Shown piece by piece: positions 27,046 to 35,632 of a stretch of 64,000 nucleotides of DNA. Source of the stretch: CBDBBY01 sp965205055 (GTDB lineage Bacteria; Pseudomonadota; Alphaproteobacteria; Rhodobacterales; Rhodobacteraceae); the NCBI GenBank assembly GCA_965205055.1, contig OZ242030.1, forward strand, positions 1,364,001-1,428,000. Direction: 5' to 3'. Numbering within the stretch: position 1 is the first letter of the stretch; every line of letters starts with the position of its first letter. Both the position numbers and the translations under genes were made by a program. The notes under the pieces were generated by a model, which worked only from the letters and a program-made list of their open reading frames with translations, had not been told where the DNA came from and did no database searches.

Positions 27046-27287
27046 TCCTCCGCCCCGCCCTTGATGCCCGTGCGGCTGGCCTCGAGCATCGCTAGATGTT
27101 CGACCGGCATGTCCGCCGCCGCGAATGCTTGGCGCTCGTCTTTCTGAAACCGTTGTTCGTAGTCGTGAATGCTCATCAAAACAAAGCGCGGTTTCTTGTG
27201 CTTCGTGATGGCGATAGGTTCCTGGCTGGCCGCATCAAGAACGTCGCCAAGTGTCTGTTTAAGGTACGTAGACGGAAAAGATCGCAT
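27042..27287 (-). CDS. Phd/YefM-family antitoxin
   Basis: This 81-residue protein has a standard Phd/YefM DNA-binding N-terminus (STYLKQTLGDVLDAASQEPI, then AITKHKKPRFVLMSIHDYE) and a flexible acidic C-terminus expected to bind the toxin. ATG 27287 has AAAGGAG at good spacing. Upstream on the same strand GTCTG and CAGAC flank a 12-base spacer (about 27301-27322) and could be the autorepression operator. The stop overlaps the toxin start. Confidence 0.82.
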   Translation of the reverse strand: MRSFPSTYLKQTLGDVLDAASQEPIAITKHKKPRFVLMSIHDYEQRFQKDERQAFAAADMPVEHLAMLEASRTGIKGGAEE

Positions 27288-27660
27288 GGGGCAACTCCTT
27301 TCGTCTGAAATGGACAAAACAGACATTTTAGGCAAGGGTGGATGCTGAATTTTCCCAGAAAACCCACATGATCGGCTTTTGGCCGTCCGCCCCAGACTAT
27401 CAATTTCCCACTGCCAACTCGTCATTCATCTGCATTGCAACGACATAAGTGCTGGAGCAACGAAGCGAGGCCAACGGCCAGTTCAGATGCCACGGCTGCG
27501 AGGCCATTCAATTTTAGGTCAAGCTCCAAGGATCAAGGCAGTTCAGACAGATTCAAGTCGGACGAACATGCAATCGATCCCAAACAAAACCCTTGCCACG
27601 CAACAATGCAATCCTCTCGTTCCAAAATCCCGCTCCCGGCTGCAGAAGGCTTGAGGGAGG
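27288..27660. other. Intergenic between MarR gene and TA pair
   Basis: No gene is evident in about 370 bases. It contains the TA promoter side (27288-27340) and, at 27353-27396, a 44-base segment about 80% identical in inverted orientation to 46683-46726. This suggests the end of a mobile element. Confidence 0.4.
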
Positions 27661-28092
27661 TCAGGTCAACTCTTGAAGAAGTTGCATGAGCTGTTTGGCA
27701 TTTGACTCGCCAAGTTGGCTTTGGATCGTGGAATCTTGCTCTTCAACCTCCTCTCTTATCTGCATCATTCGTTTTCGGCCAAGTTCAGTGACAAGGACGT
27801 TGATTTGACGGTGATCGTTCTGTGCAACCTGGCGGTGCACAAGGCCGTCTGAAACCATACGGTCAACCAGCTTGGTCAATGTCGGCGGGTTCATCAATAC
27901 GACGCCGGCCAGCTGCCCCATCGTCAGGCGCTGACCGGCATCCAAGGTTTCGAGGATGCGCCATGCTTCGACTTGGATGCCGTGCTTGCGCAAGCGCGAG
28001 CTCAGCGAGGCGTTGACCCTCCGATGCGCCGCCGCGAGGGCGTAAGAGACGTAATCCTGGATCCGATTGGCGCTAGGTTCCATTGGGCTCAC
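27661..28092 (-). CDS. MarR-family transcriptional regulator
   Basis: This 143-residue winged-helix dimer has a recognition helix region around residues 55-90 (LTMGQLAGVVLMNPPTLTKL, then RMVSDGLVHRQVAQNDHRQ) and the wing ending in VLVTELGRKRM. It is transcribed divergently from the AmiC-like sensor gene across a 129-base gap that contains an imperfect inverted repeat, so it likely controls that gene and itself. A second possible start lies three codons downstream. Confidence 0.88.
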   Translation of the reverse strand: MSPMEPSANRIQDYVSYALAAAHRRVNASLSSRLRKHGIQVEAWRILETLDAGQRLTMGQLAGVVLMNPPTLTKLVDRMVSDGLVHRQVAQNDHRQINVLVTELGRKRMMQIREEVEEQDSTIQSQLGESNAKQLMQLLQELT

Positions 28093-28153
28093 CGCTACAA
28101 GACGACCAGCATCTGCATTCTGTCGATTGGCAAATTCGGTTGCCGGAATTTAG

Positions 28154-28175
28154 TTGACTTGGAAAGTGAATTCAA
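28154..28175. promoter_or_regulatory. Candidate MarR operator
   Basis: TTGACTT (28154-28160) and AATTCAA (28169-28175) form an imperfect inverted repeat with an 8-base spacer, between the divergent marR-like and AmiC-like genes. TTGACT could also be a -35 box for the rightward gene. Confidence 0.35.
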
Positions 28176-28221
28176 TTGGTATGAAGCGTTTCCCGATCCT
28201 GGCGGAAAGGGTGTAGCTTCA

Positions 28222-29343
28222 ATGTCGACGGCATCGACCGTTCCGAATGTCCCGGCCGAGCTCGAGGACCTGCGCGACAGCATCATGTTGCGCGGCAACG
28301 GAACATATCGGGTTGCTCTGCTTATCCCGTTGTGCGGCTCGGCCGGAATTTGGGCGCCGTCCTGCATTTCCAGCGCACAGACTGCGGTGGAGGAATTGAA
28401 CAGGTCGGACGGCATCGACGGACGCAAGATTCAGCTCGTCATGATCGATGCCGCGGTGGAAGCGAGCATTTCGATCGAAGAGACGGTCGATGATCTGATT
28501 GAGACGAATTCCATCGACGCCATCGTCGGGATGCACATCAGCGCCATCCGACAACGGCTCAGCAAAGTCGTGCGGCAGCGGATCCCCTACATTTACACGC
28601 CGCTCTATGAAGGAGGCGAGCGCACCGACGGGCTGTTCGCCATAGGAGAGACGCCGGAGGAGCAGCTCGGCCCGTCCATGGAGCACATTCAATGCGAATA
28701 CCGTCCGCGCAGTTGGGCGCTGATCGGCAACGACTACGTCTGGCCGCAGGCCTCGCACACCTATGCAAAGGCCAAACTGCGCGAGATGTCGGTGGGACTT
28801 GCATATGAAAAATATCTGCCTTTCGGCTTAAGCAGCATGTCCCCCTTCGTCGAGGAAATCGCGAACTCCGGGGCGGAAGCGGTGCTTATCTCGCTTGTCG
28901 GGCAGGACGCGGTCGCGTTCAACCGGGCGTTCGGGGAGGCTGGGCTGCATGATCGAACGGTGCGCCTATCTTGTGCCGTCGAAGAGAATGGACTGCTTGC
29001 AAGCGGAGCGCGGAATTGCAAGCGCATGTTCGTGGCATCGTCCTATTTCGGGGCGCTTCCGACAGAAGCGAATGCGGCGTTCAAGGAGCTGTACTATAGC
29101 GTCCACGGAGACCAAGCCCCCGTACTGAACGCGCTTGGCCAATCGACATACGAGGGCGTTCATTTTCTGGCAGGCCTGATGCGCGTGCATGCGGCAGCTT
29201 GGAAATATCACAGGGTCTCCGACGGCTTTCCGGTGATTCACAGAAGCGGGCGCAAGCGCATTTCGGCGGACAGAAGCCTCCGCGCGCCGGTCTACCTTGC
29301 TCGGGCAAACGGGCTTCATTTTGAAGTTATAAAAGAGCTGTAA
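28222..29343 (+). CDS. AmiC-like periplasmic-binding-fold protein without signal peptide
   Basis: This 373-residue Peripla_BP_6 protein resembles AmiC/UrtA. It begins in the first lobe with YRVALLIPLCGSAGIWAPSC, then VEELNRSDGIDGRKIQLVMI, and has the second-lobe strand RPRSWALIGNDYVWPQ. There is no Sec or Tat signal, so it should be cytosolic, as for Pseudomonas AmiC, the amide sensor that restrains AmiR. No AmiR-type antiterminator is visible nearby; a MarR gene is divergent. It may sense the amides handled by the transporter-amidase operon at 33.5-39.7 kb. The start ATG 28222 was chosen as the first Met ahead of the fold. Confidence 0.72.
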   Translation: MSTASTVPNVPAELEDLRDSIMLRGNGTYRVALLIPLCGSAGIWAPSCISSAQTAVEELNRSDGIDGRKIQLVMIDAAVEASISIEETVDDLIETNSIDAIVGMHISAIRQRLSKVVRQRIPYIYTPLYEGGERTDGLFAIGETPEEQLGPSMEHIQCEYRPRSWALIGNDYVWPQASHTYAKAKLREMSVGLAYEKYLPFGLSSMSPFVEEIANSGAEAVLISLVGQDAVAFNRAFGEAGLHDRTVRLSCAVEENGLLASGARNCKRMFVASSYFGALPTEANAAFKELYYSVHGDQAPVLNALGQSTYEGVHFLAGLMRVHAAAWKYHRVSDGFPVIHRSGRKRISADRSLRAPVYLARANGLHFEVIKEL

Positions 29344-29687
29344 ATCGATTAAAATTTAGGCTCATCTCGCGAATCGCATTCATGCCGAATTGACGGCGGC
29401 TCCAGAGCAGGCGAGCCGGCATTACTGAAGGTCGTTTCCGAGATATTTCGTCGCGACGCCGCGGAATTGGAACAGGAACGGCGTGAAGCGGCTTTGCCGA
29501 TTGCCGATCATCCGAATTTGGCGCGGCCCCTGGACGCGCGGGTCGAAGATTGGTTCGGAGCGATGGGGGACAGGCCGAGCGACCGGAGCGGAGTGCCGCT
29601 GTGATCTCCGCCGTCTGTGTCCAAACCAGCACTACCCCGTCGCCGACCTTCGTCAAGCTCGGCAGCCGGAAGTCTTCGGCCCGGAGG
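29344..29687. other. Short gap with a probable coding remnant
   Basis: Apart from the C-terminal-looking fragment at 29425-29604 nothing is recognised. The left end is AT-rich. Confidence 0.35.
29425..29604 (+). pseudogene. Unidentified protein, C-terminal remnant
   Basis: A 59-codon frame with gene-like codon use reads LKVVSEIFRRDAAELEQERR, then EAALPIADHPNLARPLD and a stop after RSGVPL. A second frame just upstream (LTAAPEQASRHY) looks like its continuation across a frameshift. The text resembles the end of a larger DNA-associated or integrase-like protein, but this is a guess; no family is assigned. Confidence 0.3.
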
Positions 29688-31520
29688 TCAGTCGCCGGCG
29701 GGTCCCAACTCGACGCCGTAGGCGCCGTCATCGCGGACGAGCGCCGCGCCGAAGCTGCCCACGATCGACAGTCTCAGGCCGGAAGAGGCAGTGTTGCCGT
29801 CCTGGAGATACCAGATTCCGGCCGCCTCCAAGCCGGAGAGCGGTCCGTAGAAGTTCCCCTTGTAGCCGCCCTCCGCGAAAGCCGTCAAAGAGGCGGTGTC
29901 GATGACGCCGGCGAACGATCCCTCGGCGCCGATGCCGGTTGCCTGAAGCGTCAGAGCGCCGGCGATCCTGGCGTAGCCTTCCCACTCACCTTTGCCATTG
30001 CTGAAGGATTCCAGATTCGCGATCTTCCCGCTGATCCTGTTGTCGGCCGCTGTTTCGGAAATTGTCGCGGTCAGTTCGACGTTGCCCCGCAGCCTCAAAT
30101 AGTGGGGGCCAGTCAGTATCGGATAAGTCCCAAAGTTGATGTTCGGTACGAAGTCAATCGAGAATTGCGAGGCCAAGGTTCGGCCCTTGAAAATTCCTCT
30201 TGTGATCTTGTCGCCGTCGGCGACGTCCGTGGTCCTCATGCCCGACTCGTCCTTGAACGCGTCGTAGCCCGCATGGAAGGGAAAGGTTTGCCGTCCGGGG
30301 ACTATCGTGCCTCCGGTAACGAAGCTGTCGACGAATTCCATGTGCCCGTAGGCCGCATAGGACAAGTAGTGGTTCACGTCGTCGCGCGCGGATGCCGCCG
30401 GGTCGTCCGGGTCTTCGAGATTCATGTCCAAGCCGGCATGGTTGGACAGCCGCACAGTGTAGGTGCCCAGCGGGACGACCCGTTCGCCGTCCCTTAGCAG
30501 GCTGCTGATGGCCCCCACCTGCAGATGCTCAGGAGTCGGCATAAGCGCGGCAGTCCAGTAATGCTCGGCGTTGCCCTCGGGCGAGGCCGCAGGAGGGCCG
30601 AACTCCAGCTTCAGATCGTATCCGCCGTTCGATCCGCTGGGATGGATAGAACTCCAGCCGCCAGCGAATAAGCCGGGAAGTCTGAAATCAAGGCCGGGCA
30701 CGCCTTTTCCGCCCATGTCCACGACAAGCCCGCTCGGAGTGATCCTCAGCCCGGCGACGGTTTTCGACTCGGCACCATCGTTTCCGCCGCCAAGCGGGTC
30801 CACTCGGGGGCGCAGAACTTCGAGTCCGTACCACAGAAACAGCCTGTTGTCCCCTATTTCCGCGAGACCCGCAGCAGCGACCGGGATTCCCCGCATGCGC
30901 AGCCGGTCGCCGCTGCTGGCCCGACCGGGAGACATCACGACCTTCCCGTCCTCGTATGCGACCGCCGGGATGTTCTCCTCCGTCAACAGAGTCGCGGCGT
31001 CGGCACCGTCGGCGTTCCTGCGCCGTTTGCGAACCGCAGGCACAGGCCGGAGAGTTTCTCTCCCTATGACCAGAGCGGACGCGCCCGACCATCCCGCTCT
31101 GCTTTCGGCGGTGCGCAGCCTCGGGAGGTCCTCGGCCTCGGCGGCGTCCGCCTTGAGGGCCAGTCTGGCCGCCCGGGCGGTCCTTTCGGAGTCGTCCGGA
31201 GGCGCCTCCAGCTCGCGCGCAGCCGCGAGGGCGTCCGTCAAAGCCTTCCGCGCATCGGCGATGCCTGCCGACGTCGCTGCAGCGGCAGTCACCATGCTCC
31301 GGGCGGCGGCCAAGTCAGCCTCCGCTTTATCGTGCGCGTAGTCGAACGTTTCCGCCTCGGTTCTTTCGTCCGCAACCGGATCGGGGTTCTCGGTTTCGGT
31401 GGTTTCTGGACCGGCTGTCTCGGGGTCGGGAGCGGCGGGCGTCGCCGGGTTGCCGCCGGAGCAGGCGCCGAACGCCAGCGCCGCGGCGCAAACCAGAGCA
31501 GCGATAAGTTTAGCGTCCAT
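29688..31520 (-). CDS. Surface lipoprotein with TbpB-like beta-barrel domain
   Basis: This 610-residue predicted outer-membrane lipoprotein has a signal sequence ending LAFGAC with the cysteine at residue 20, followed by a Pro/Glu/Thr-rich tether and an Ala-rich helical region (about 50-130). The C-terminal 150 residues alternate short strands and end in the transferrin-binding-protein pattern (GEWEGYARIAGALTLQATG, FAGVIDTASLTAFAEGG, KGNFYGPLSGLEAAGIWYL). Such proteins bind host or environmental ligands and are usually placed on the surface by Slam. ATG 31520 is the start used. Its upstream region contains a 13-base poly-C run placed between possible promoter boxes, a hallmark of phase-variable surface genes. 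Confidence 0.75.
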   Translation of the reverse strand: MDAKLIAALVCAAALAFGACSGGNPATPAAPDPETAGPETTETENPDPVADERTEAETFDYAHDKAEADLAAARSMVTAAAATSAGIADARKALTDALAAARELEAPPDDSERTARAARLALKADAAEAEDLPRLRTAESRAGWSGASALVIGRETLRPVPAVRKRRRNADGADAATLLTEENIPAVAYEDGKVVMSPGRASSGDRLRMRGIPVAAAGLAEIGDNRLFLWYGLEVLRPRVDPLGGGNDGAESKTVAGLRITPSGLVVDMGGKGVPGLDFRLPGLFAGGWSSIHPSGSNGGYDLKLEFGPPAASPEGNAEHYWTAALMPTPEHLQVGAISSLLRDGERVVPLGTYTVRLSNHAGLDMNLEDPDDPAASARDDVNHYLSYAAYGHMEFVDSFVTGGTIVPGRQTFPFHAGYDAFKDESGMRTTDVADGDKITRGIFKGRTLASQFSIDFVPNINFGTYPILTGPHYLRLRGNVELTATISETAADNRISGKIANLESFSNGKGEWEGYARIAGALTLQATGIGAEGSFAGVIDTASLTAFAEGGYKGNFYGPLSGLEAAGIWYLQDGNTASSGLRLSIVGSFGAALVRDDGAYGVELGPAGD

Positions 31521-31579
31521 GAGTGCTTTCCCCGTCAATGCCGGTTCATTGTCCTTCCGCCTTTGGGCGGCCCATGCCC

Positions 31580-31609
31580 ATTTACCGGGGGGGGGGGGGC
31601 CGATGTCCA
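31580..31609 (-). promoter_or_regulatory. Possible phase-variable promoter with poly-C(13) spacer
   Basis: On the minus strand, TGGACA (31609-31604, five of six matches to the -35 consensus) is followed by TCGG, then exactly 13 C residues (31599-31587), then GGTAAAT. With 17-18 bases between them, GGTAAA or GTAAAT would occupy the -10 position. A change of tract length by slippage would alter promoter spacing. The lipoprotein ATG is 67 bases downstream of the tract. Confidence 0.5.
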
Positions 31610-31803
31610 GTGCTTGTTTTTGCGGACGGGAACGCACGAAATGAAACGACAACACAGGCAATATGCGAAGTGAGCCAAAATAAAACTAATTTCCTTTTCA
31701 AATATTTTACTTGAATTGGAAACTAAAAACTTCCATACTTCGGCGAGCATTTGCTCGCGGGCTCTCGCGCCTGTCGATCTGAGAACAAACGGGGAGGAAC
31801 GCC

Positions 31804-33402
31804 TTGTTCTGGGTTATCCTTTTGGCGGTTCCGGCACTGTTCGCGCTTGTCGCGATCTGGTTCCTGCAGCGTTATTACGCAAAGGCGACATTGGACGCGG
31901 CGCTGGTAAGAACCGGTTTCGGAGGATGCAGAGTCGTTACGGACGGCGGGTGTCTGTCGCTTCCGATACTGCATCAGGTCCAGAAAGTCTCCATGGGAGC
32001 CCTGAACTTCAGCATAAGTCGCGAGGGTCGCGAGGCGGTGCTGACGCGGGACCAGTTGCGGGCCGACATTCAGTTCGAATTCGAGTTGAGGGTCGCCCCG
32101 ACGAAGGAAAGCATATCCACTGCGGCGCAAGCGCTGGGTTCCCGAATTGCGCGAGGCGGCGACACCGTGAAGGACGTTTTCGCAGGGGCGCTCGTCGGCG
32201 CAATCCAACGCGCCGCCGCCGCCAGAACGCTTGAAGAAATCCATTTGGATCGTGCGGGATTCTCCAGCGACGTCGCGGAAGTTATCGAATCCCAAGCTGC
32301 CAAACTCGGACTCACGCTGGTTTCGGCTTCGCTTATTGCCGTCGATCAAAGCGACCTCAGCCAGTGGAGTGAAAGCAACGCATTCAACGCCCAAGGCATG
32401 CGGCGCTTGGCGGAACTGGTTGCGAACCAGCGGAAGGAGCGCGTTCGCATCGAAACGGAAGCCGACGTCGCGGTCCGCGAGAGCCAATTGGCGCAGCATC
32501 AGCGCCAGCTCGATCTGAAACGTGAGGAGCGCGAAGCTGAAATCGCTCAAAAAGAGCATTTGGCCAAGCTTGAAGCGGACGCCAAGTCCCGCGAAGACCG
32601 CGCGCGCGACGACGCAAGGCTCGAAAGCGAAACCGCGCGGATCGAGAACGAGAAGCGCGTCAAATCCGCGCAAGTCGAATGCGACGAAGCGCTTCGAAAG
32701 GCCGAAATGGCAGCGATTCGGGCCCTTGAAGAAGAAAAGATCAAAAACGACATCAAATTGGCCATGAAGCGCGGCGAAGAAGCCGAGGCGAAGGCCGCGG
32801 AGGAAGAGGCTCGTGTCAAGGTCGTCTTGGCTGCGGAGAATGTCCAAGGGCAAAAGGAACGCGCCGTCGCCGCGCGCGAGCGCGAGATCGCAAGGCTGAA
32901 CCAGGAAAAAGAACTCGAACTCGAAGAGGCCAAAGTCAAACGCGACGTCGAAACGCTGCTCGAGAAGTCGCGGGCCCATGCGGCCGCCAAAACCAAGGAA
33001 GGCGAGGCCGAGCGCGCCCGAATGGAGGCTGAAGCTGCCGGGCGCACGGCACTGAACAACTCTGAAAACGCGCTGAGCGACGCCGTGATCCGGATGCGTC
33101 TGGAAGAACGGAAGCTGGATCGATTGCCCGAAATCATGACTCAAATGATGAAGCCGGTTGAAAAGATCGACTCCATCAAAATCAATCAAATTTCCGGAGT
33201 TGGCGGCGAAAGCGGCGGATCCGGCGAAGGAGCGGACGGCGCCTTCGGCGCCGCGATGGATCAGATCCTGGGAATGGCCGTGCGTCTGCCGGCAATGAAG
33301 CAGATGGGTCAAGAAATCGGACTCGATTTCGATGCCGGCGGCGCCGGTCGCGTGGCCGACTACGCAAACCGCATCAAAGACAAGCCGAAACCCAAGGAGT
33401 GA
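31804..33402 (+). CDS. Flotillin-like SPFH/band-7 family protein (YqiK-like)
   Basis: This 532-residue membrane-anchored scaffold has an N-terminal transmembrane helix (residues 1-20) and then an SPFH domain (about 25-200; GALNFSISREGREAVLTRDQ). A very long charged coiled coil (about 205-420) is rich in AE, KE and RE repeats, and a Gly-rich tail follows. The architecture matches YqiK/flotillin proteins that organise membrane microdomains. The usual NfeD-like partner is not adjacent. The start is TTG 31804 with a strong GGGGAGG six bases upstream. It lies divergent from the lipoprotein gene. Confidence 0.85.
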   Translation: MFWVILLAVPALFALVAIWFLQRYYAKATLDAALVRTGFGGCRVVTDGGCLSLPILHQVQKVSMGALNFSISREGREAVLTRDQLRADIQFEFELRVAPTKESISTAAQALGSRIARGGDTVKDVFAGALVGAIQRAAAARTLEEIHLDRAGFSSDVAEVIESQAAKLGLTLVSASLIAVDQSDLSQWSESNAFNAQGMRRLAELVANQRKERVRIETEADVAVRESQLAQHQRQLDLKREEREAEIAQKEHLAKLEADAKSREDRARDDARLESETARIENEKRVKSAQVECDEALRKAEMAAIRALEEEKIKNDIKLAMKRGEEAEAKAAEEEARVKVVLAAENVQGQKERAVAAREREIARLNQEKELELEEAKVKRDVETLLEKSRAHAAAKTKEGEAERARMEAEAAGRTALNNSENALSDAVIRMRLEERKLDRLPEIMTQMMKPVEKIDSIKINQISGVGGESGGSGEGADGAFGAAMDQILGMAVRLPAMKQMGQEIGLDFDAGGAGRVADYANRIKDKPKPKE

Positions 33403-33454
33403 GGGCGTGGGCCATCACAAAACCTGATCGCAACGACATAAAGGAGATACTGAC

Positions 33455-34675
33455 ATGTCACTGAACCGACGCAACTTTCTCTTGAGCACTGCCGCTTTAG
33501 CCGGAGCGTCCGCTTTGCCTCGCGCGACGCTGGCCGCCGACACGATCCGGCTCGGCTCGATCCTCGACACGTCAGGGATCTTCGATGCTTACGGCAAGCC
33601 GATGGACATGGCCATGCGCTTGGCCGTTGATGAGATCAATGCGGCCGGCGGCCTGCTCGGCAAGCAGATCGAGGTCGTCGCCTACGACACCCAGTCGGAC
33701 ATGGCGCTCTATTCGCAGTACGCCCAGCAGCTTGTGCGCCAGGATCAGGTGGACGTGGTCCATGGCGGCATCCTGTCCGCATCGCGCGAAGCGATACGCC
33801 AGACCATGAGAAGGTCGAATACGCTCTACTTCTACAATGTGCTCTACGAAGGCGGAGTTTGCGACCGGAACATCTTCATCAACGGTGTTACGCCCGCTCA
33901 GCAGGTCGAGGCACTCGTTCCGTATGCCATGGGCAAGTCCGGCAAAAAAGTCTATATCCTCGCCGCGGACTACAACTACGGCCAGATCACTGCTCGCTGG
34001 ATCCAGAAGTTCATCGCCGACGAAGGCGGCGAAACCGTAAGCGTCGACTTCTTCCCGCTGGATGTCAGCGATTTCGGCTCGACCATCGCCAAGATTCAAT
34101 CGGCCGGTCCCGATCTGGTGATCGCGCCGCTGGTCGGCGGGGCGCATCTTTCATTCTTCCGACAGTGGGCGGCTGCGGGCATGAAGGATCGCATCCCGCT
34201 GGCTTCCACCACCCTCGGCGTCGGCAACGAGCACAAGGTTTTGACTCCCGAAGAAGGCGACGGGATCATGGTCGCCTACAACTACAGCCAGGAACTCGGC
34301 ACGCCGGCGAACAACATGTTCAAGGAAAAATGGTCGGCGGCCTACGGCGACAGCAACCTGATCCACGAGATCGCGGTGTCGAACTACCAAGGCGTTCTGA
34401 CTTGGGCTGAAGCCGTTCGCCGGGCGGGTTCAGTCGATCGCGACGCGGTCATCGCCGCCTTGGAGACCGGGCTGTCGATCGACGGACCGGCCGGCAGAGT
34501 CACTGTCGATCCCAAGACCCACCACGCGGTTCTGGACGTCCACATCATGGAAATCGAAAGCCAAGGCATGCGCGTCGTCGAGACTTTGCCGCAGCGCCAG
34601 CCGATCGACACGCAGGCGGTGTGCGATCTGCAAGCCAATCCGGACGAAAACACCCAGTACGAAATCCAGATCTGA
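33455..34675 (+). CDS. Amide/urea-type ABC transporter substrate-binding protein with Tat signal
   Basis: This 406-residue periplasmic binding protein is of the Peripla_BP_6 AmiC/UrtA type. The N-terminus has a twin-arginine signal, NRRNFLLSTAALAGASALP, with cleavage after about residue 28. The mature start TIRLGSILDTSGIFDAYGKP and the segments VVAYDTQSDMALYSQYAQQL and GVTPAQQVEALVPYAMG are typical of this group. It is the first gene of an operon whose last ATPase is fused to an amidase, so short-chain amides or urea-like compounds are likely ligands. An AAGGAG ribosome site precedes ATG 33455. Confidence 0.88.
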   Translation: MSLNRRNFLLSTAALAGASALPRATLAADTIRLGSILDTSGIFDAYGKPMDMAMRLAVDEINAAGGLLGKQIEVVAYDTQSDMALYSQYAQQLVRQDQVDVVHGGILSASREAIRQTMRRSNTLYFYNVLYEGGVCDRNIFINGVTPAQQVEALVPYAMGKSGKKVYILAADYNYGQITARWIQKFIADEGGETVSVDFFPLDVSDFGSTIAKIQSAGPDLVIAPLVGGAHLSFFRQWAAAGMKDRIPLASTTLGVGNEHKVLTPEEGDGIMVAYNYSQELGTPANNMFKEKWSAAYGDSNLIHEIAVSNYQGVLTWAEAVRRAGSVDRDAVIAALETGLSIDGPAGRVTVDPKTHHAVLDVHIMEIESQGMRVVETLPQRQPIDTQAVCDLQANPDENTQYEIQI

Positions 34676-34765
34676 ACCGCTCCGGAGGATTCGCGCAGGG
34701 CGGCGTCCGCCGCCCCGCAAGCCTGCAAGGAGTTGGTCGACGACAATCGATAGAATCAAGCGCCT

Positions 34766-35632
34766 ATGGACCTTTCCGTAGTCATTCTTGTCGAAATGCT
34801 CTACGCCGTGGCTTCGTTGATCCTCATCAGCGCCGGGCTGGCGGTCGTGCTGGGCATGATGAAGGTGATCAATCTGGCGCATGGCGAATTCATGATGATG
34901 GGCGGCTACGCGACCATCACGGCCGTGAATCTCGGCGTGAACGTCTTTTTCGCCATGCTCGTGGTTGCTCCCATCGTGGTTGGCTTGATCGGTTTGGCGG
35001 TGGAGCGCCTCGTCATCCGCCATCTGTACGGACGCTTGGTCGATACGATGCTGGCGACGTGGGGCTTGAGCCTTTTCTTCATCGGCTTGGCGACGATGAT
35101 CTTCGGAAACACCACGACAGGGATTTCGACGCCGATCCCCGGCTTCGCCATCGGGAACTATCAGATCAACGGCTACAATTTCTTCATCATCGTGGTGGCC
35201 GTGCTTTTGCTTCTGGCGATGCTGGTCGTTCTCAAAGCCACCCGTACCGGCCTGATCGCCCGCGGCACGATGCAGCGTTCGGACATGGCGGCCGCTTTGG
35301 GCTACAGCCCTGATCGCATCTATATGGCGACATTCGGCGTCGGCTCCGCTCTTTCCGGGCTGGCGGGGGCCGTTCTGGCGCCGCTCGTGGGGCTGGTTCC
35401 CACGTCCGGAGGGGCCTACATCGCCAAAGCCTTCATCACCGTGATTGCGGGCGGCCCGTCCCTTATCGCAGGGCTTTTTTCCAGCGCAAGCCTTTTCGGC
35501 GTCGTCAATCAGGTTTTCACCTTCGCCATCTCGCCTGTGATCGGGGAAGTCGCACTGCTCGCCGCCGCCGTGGTGCTGCTGCGGCTGCTGCCCCAAGGCA
35601 TCACCGGAAAATTCCTCAAAGGGAAGCTGTGA
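34766..35632 (+). CDS. ABC transporter permease, LivH/UrtB type
   Basis: This inner-membrane permease has 288 residues and about 8 transmembrane segments. Family hallmarks include GLAVVLGMMKVINLAHGEFM at residues 28-47 and the coupling loop GTMQRSDMAAALGYSPDRIY. It follows the Tat-exported binding protein by 90 bases and ends overlapping the second permease by one base (TGATG). It forms half of the pore of the amide/urea-type importer. Confidence 0.9.
   Translation: MDLSVVILVEMLYAVASLILISAGLAVVLGMMKVINLAHGEFMMMGGYATITAVNLGVNVFFAMLVVAPIVVGLIGLAVERLVIRHLYGRLVDTMLATWGLSLFFIGLATMIFGNTTTGISTPIPGFAIGNYQINGYNFFIIVVAVLLLLAMLVVLKATRTGLIARGTMQRSDMAAALGYSPDRIYMATFGVGSALSGLAGAVLAPLVGLVPTSGGAYIAKAFITVIAGGPSLIAGLFSSASLFGVVNQVFTFAISPVIGEVALLAAAVVLLRLLPQGITGKFLKGKL

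Noticed and set aside
31587..31599. The G13 run as a mere sequencing artefact
   Set aside because: Artefact is possible, but its placement between promoter-like boxes of a surface protein gene is biologically meaningful, so it was kept as a finding with the read check stated.
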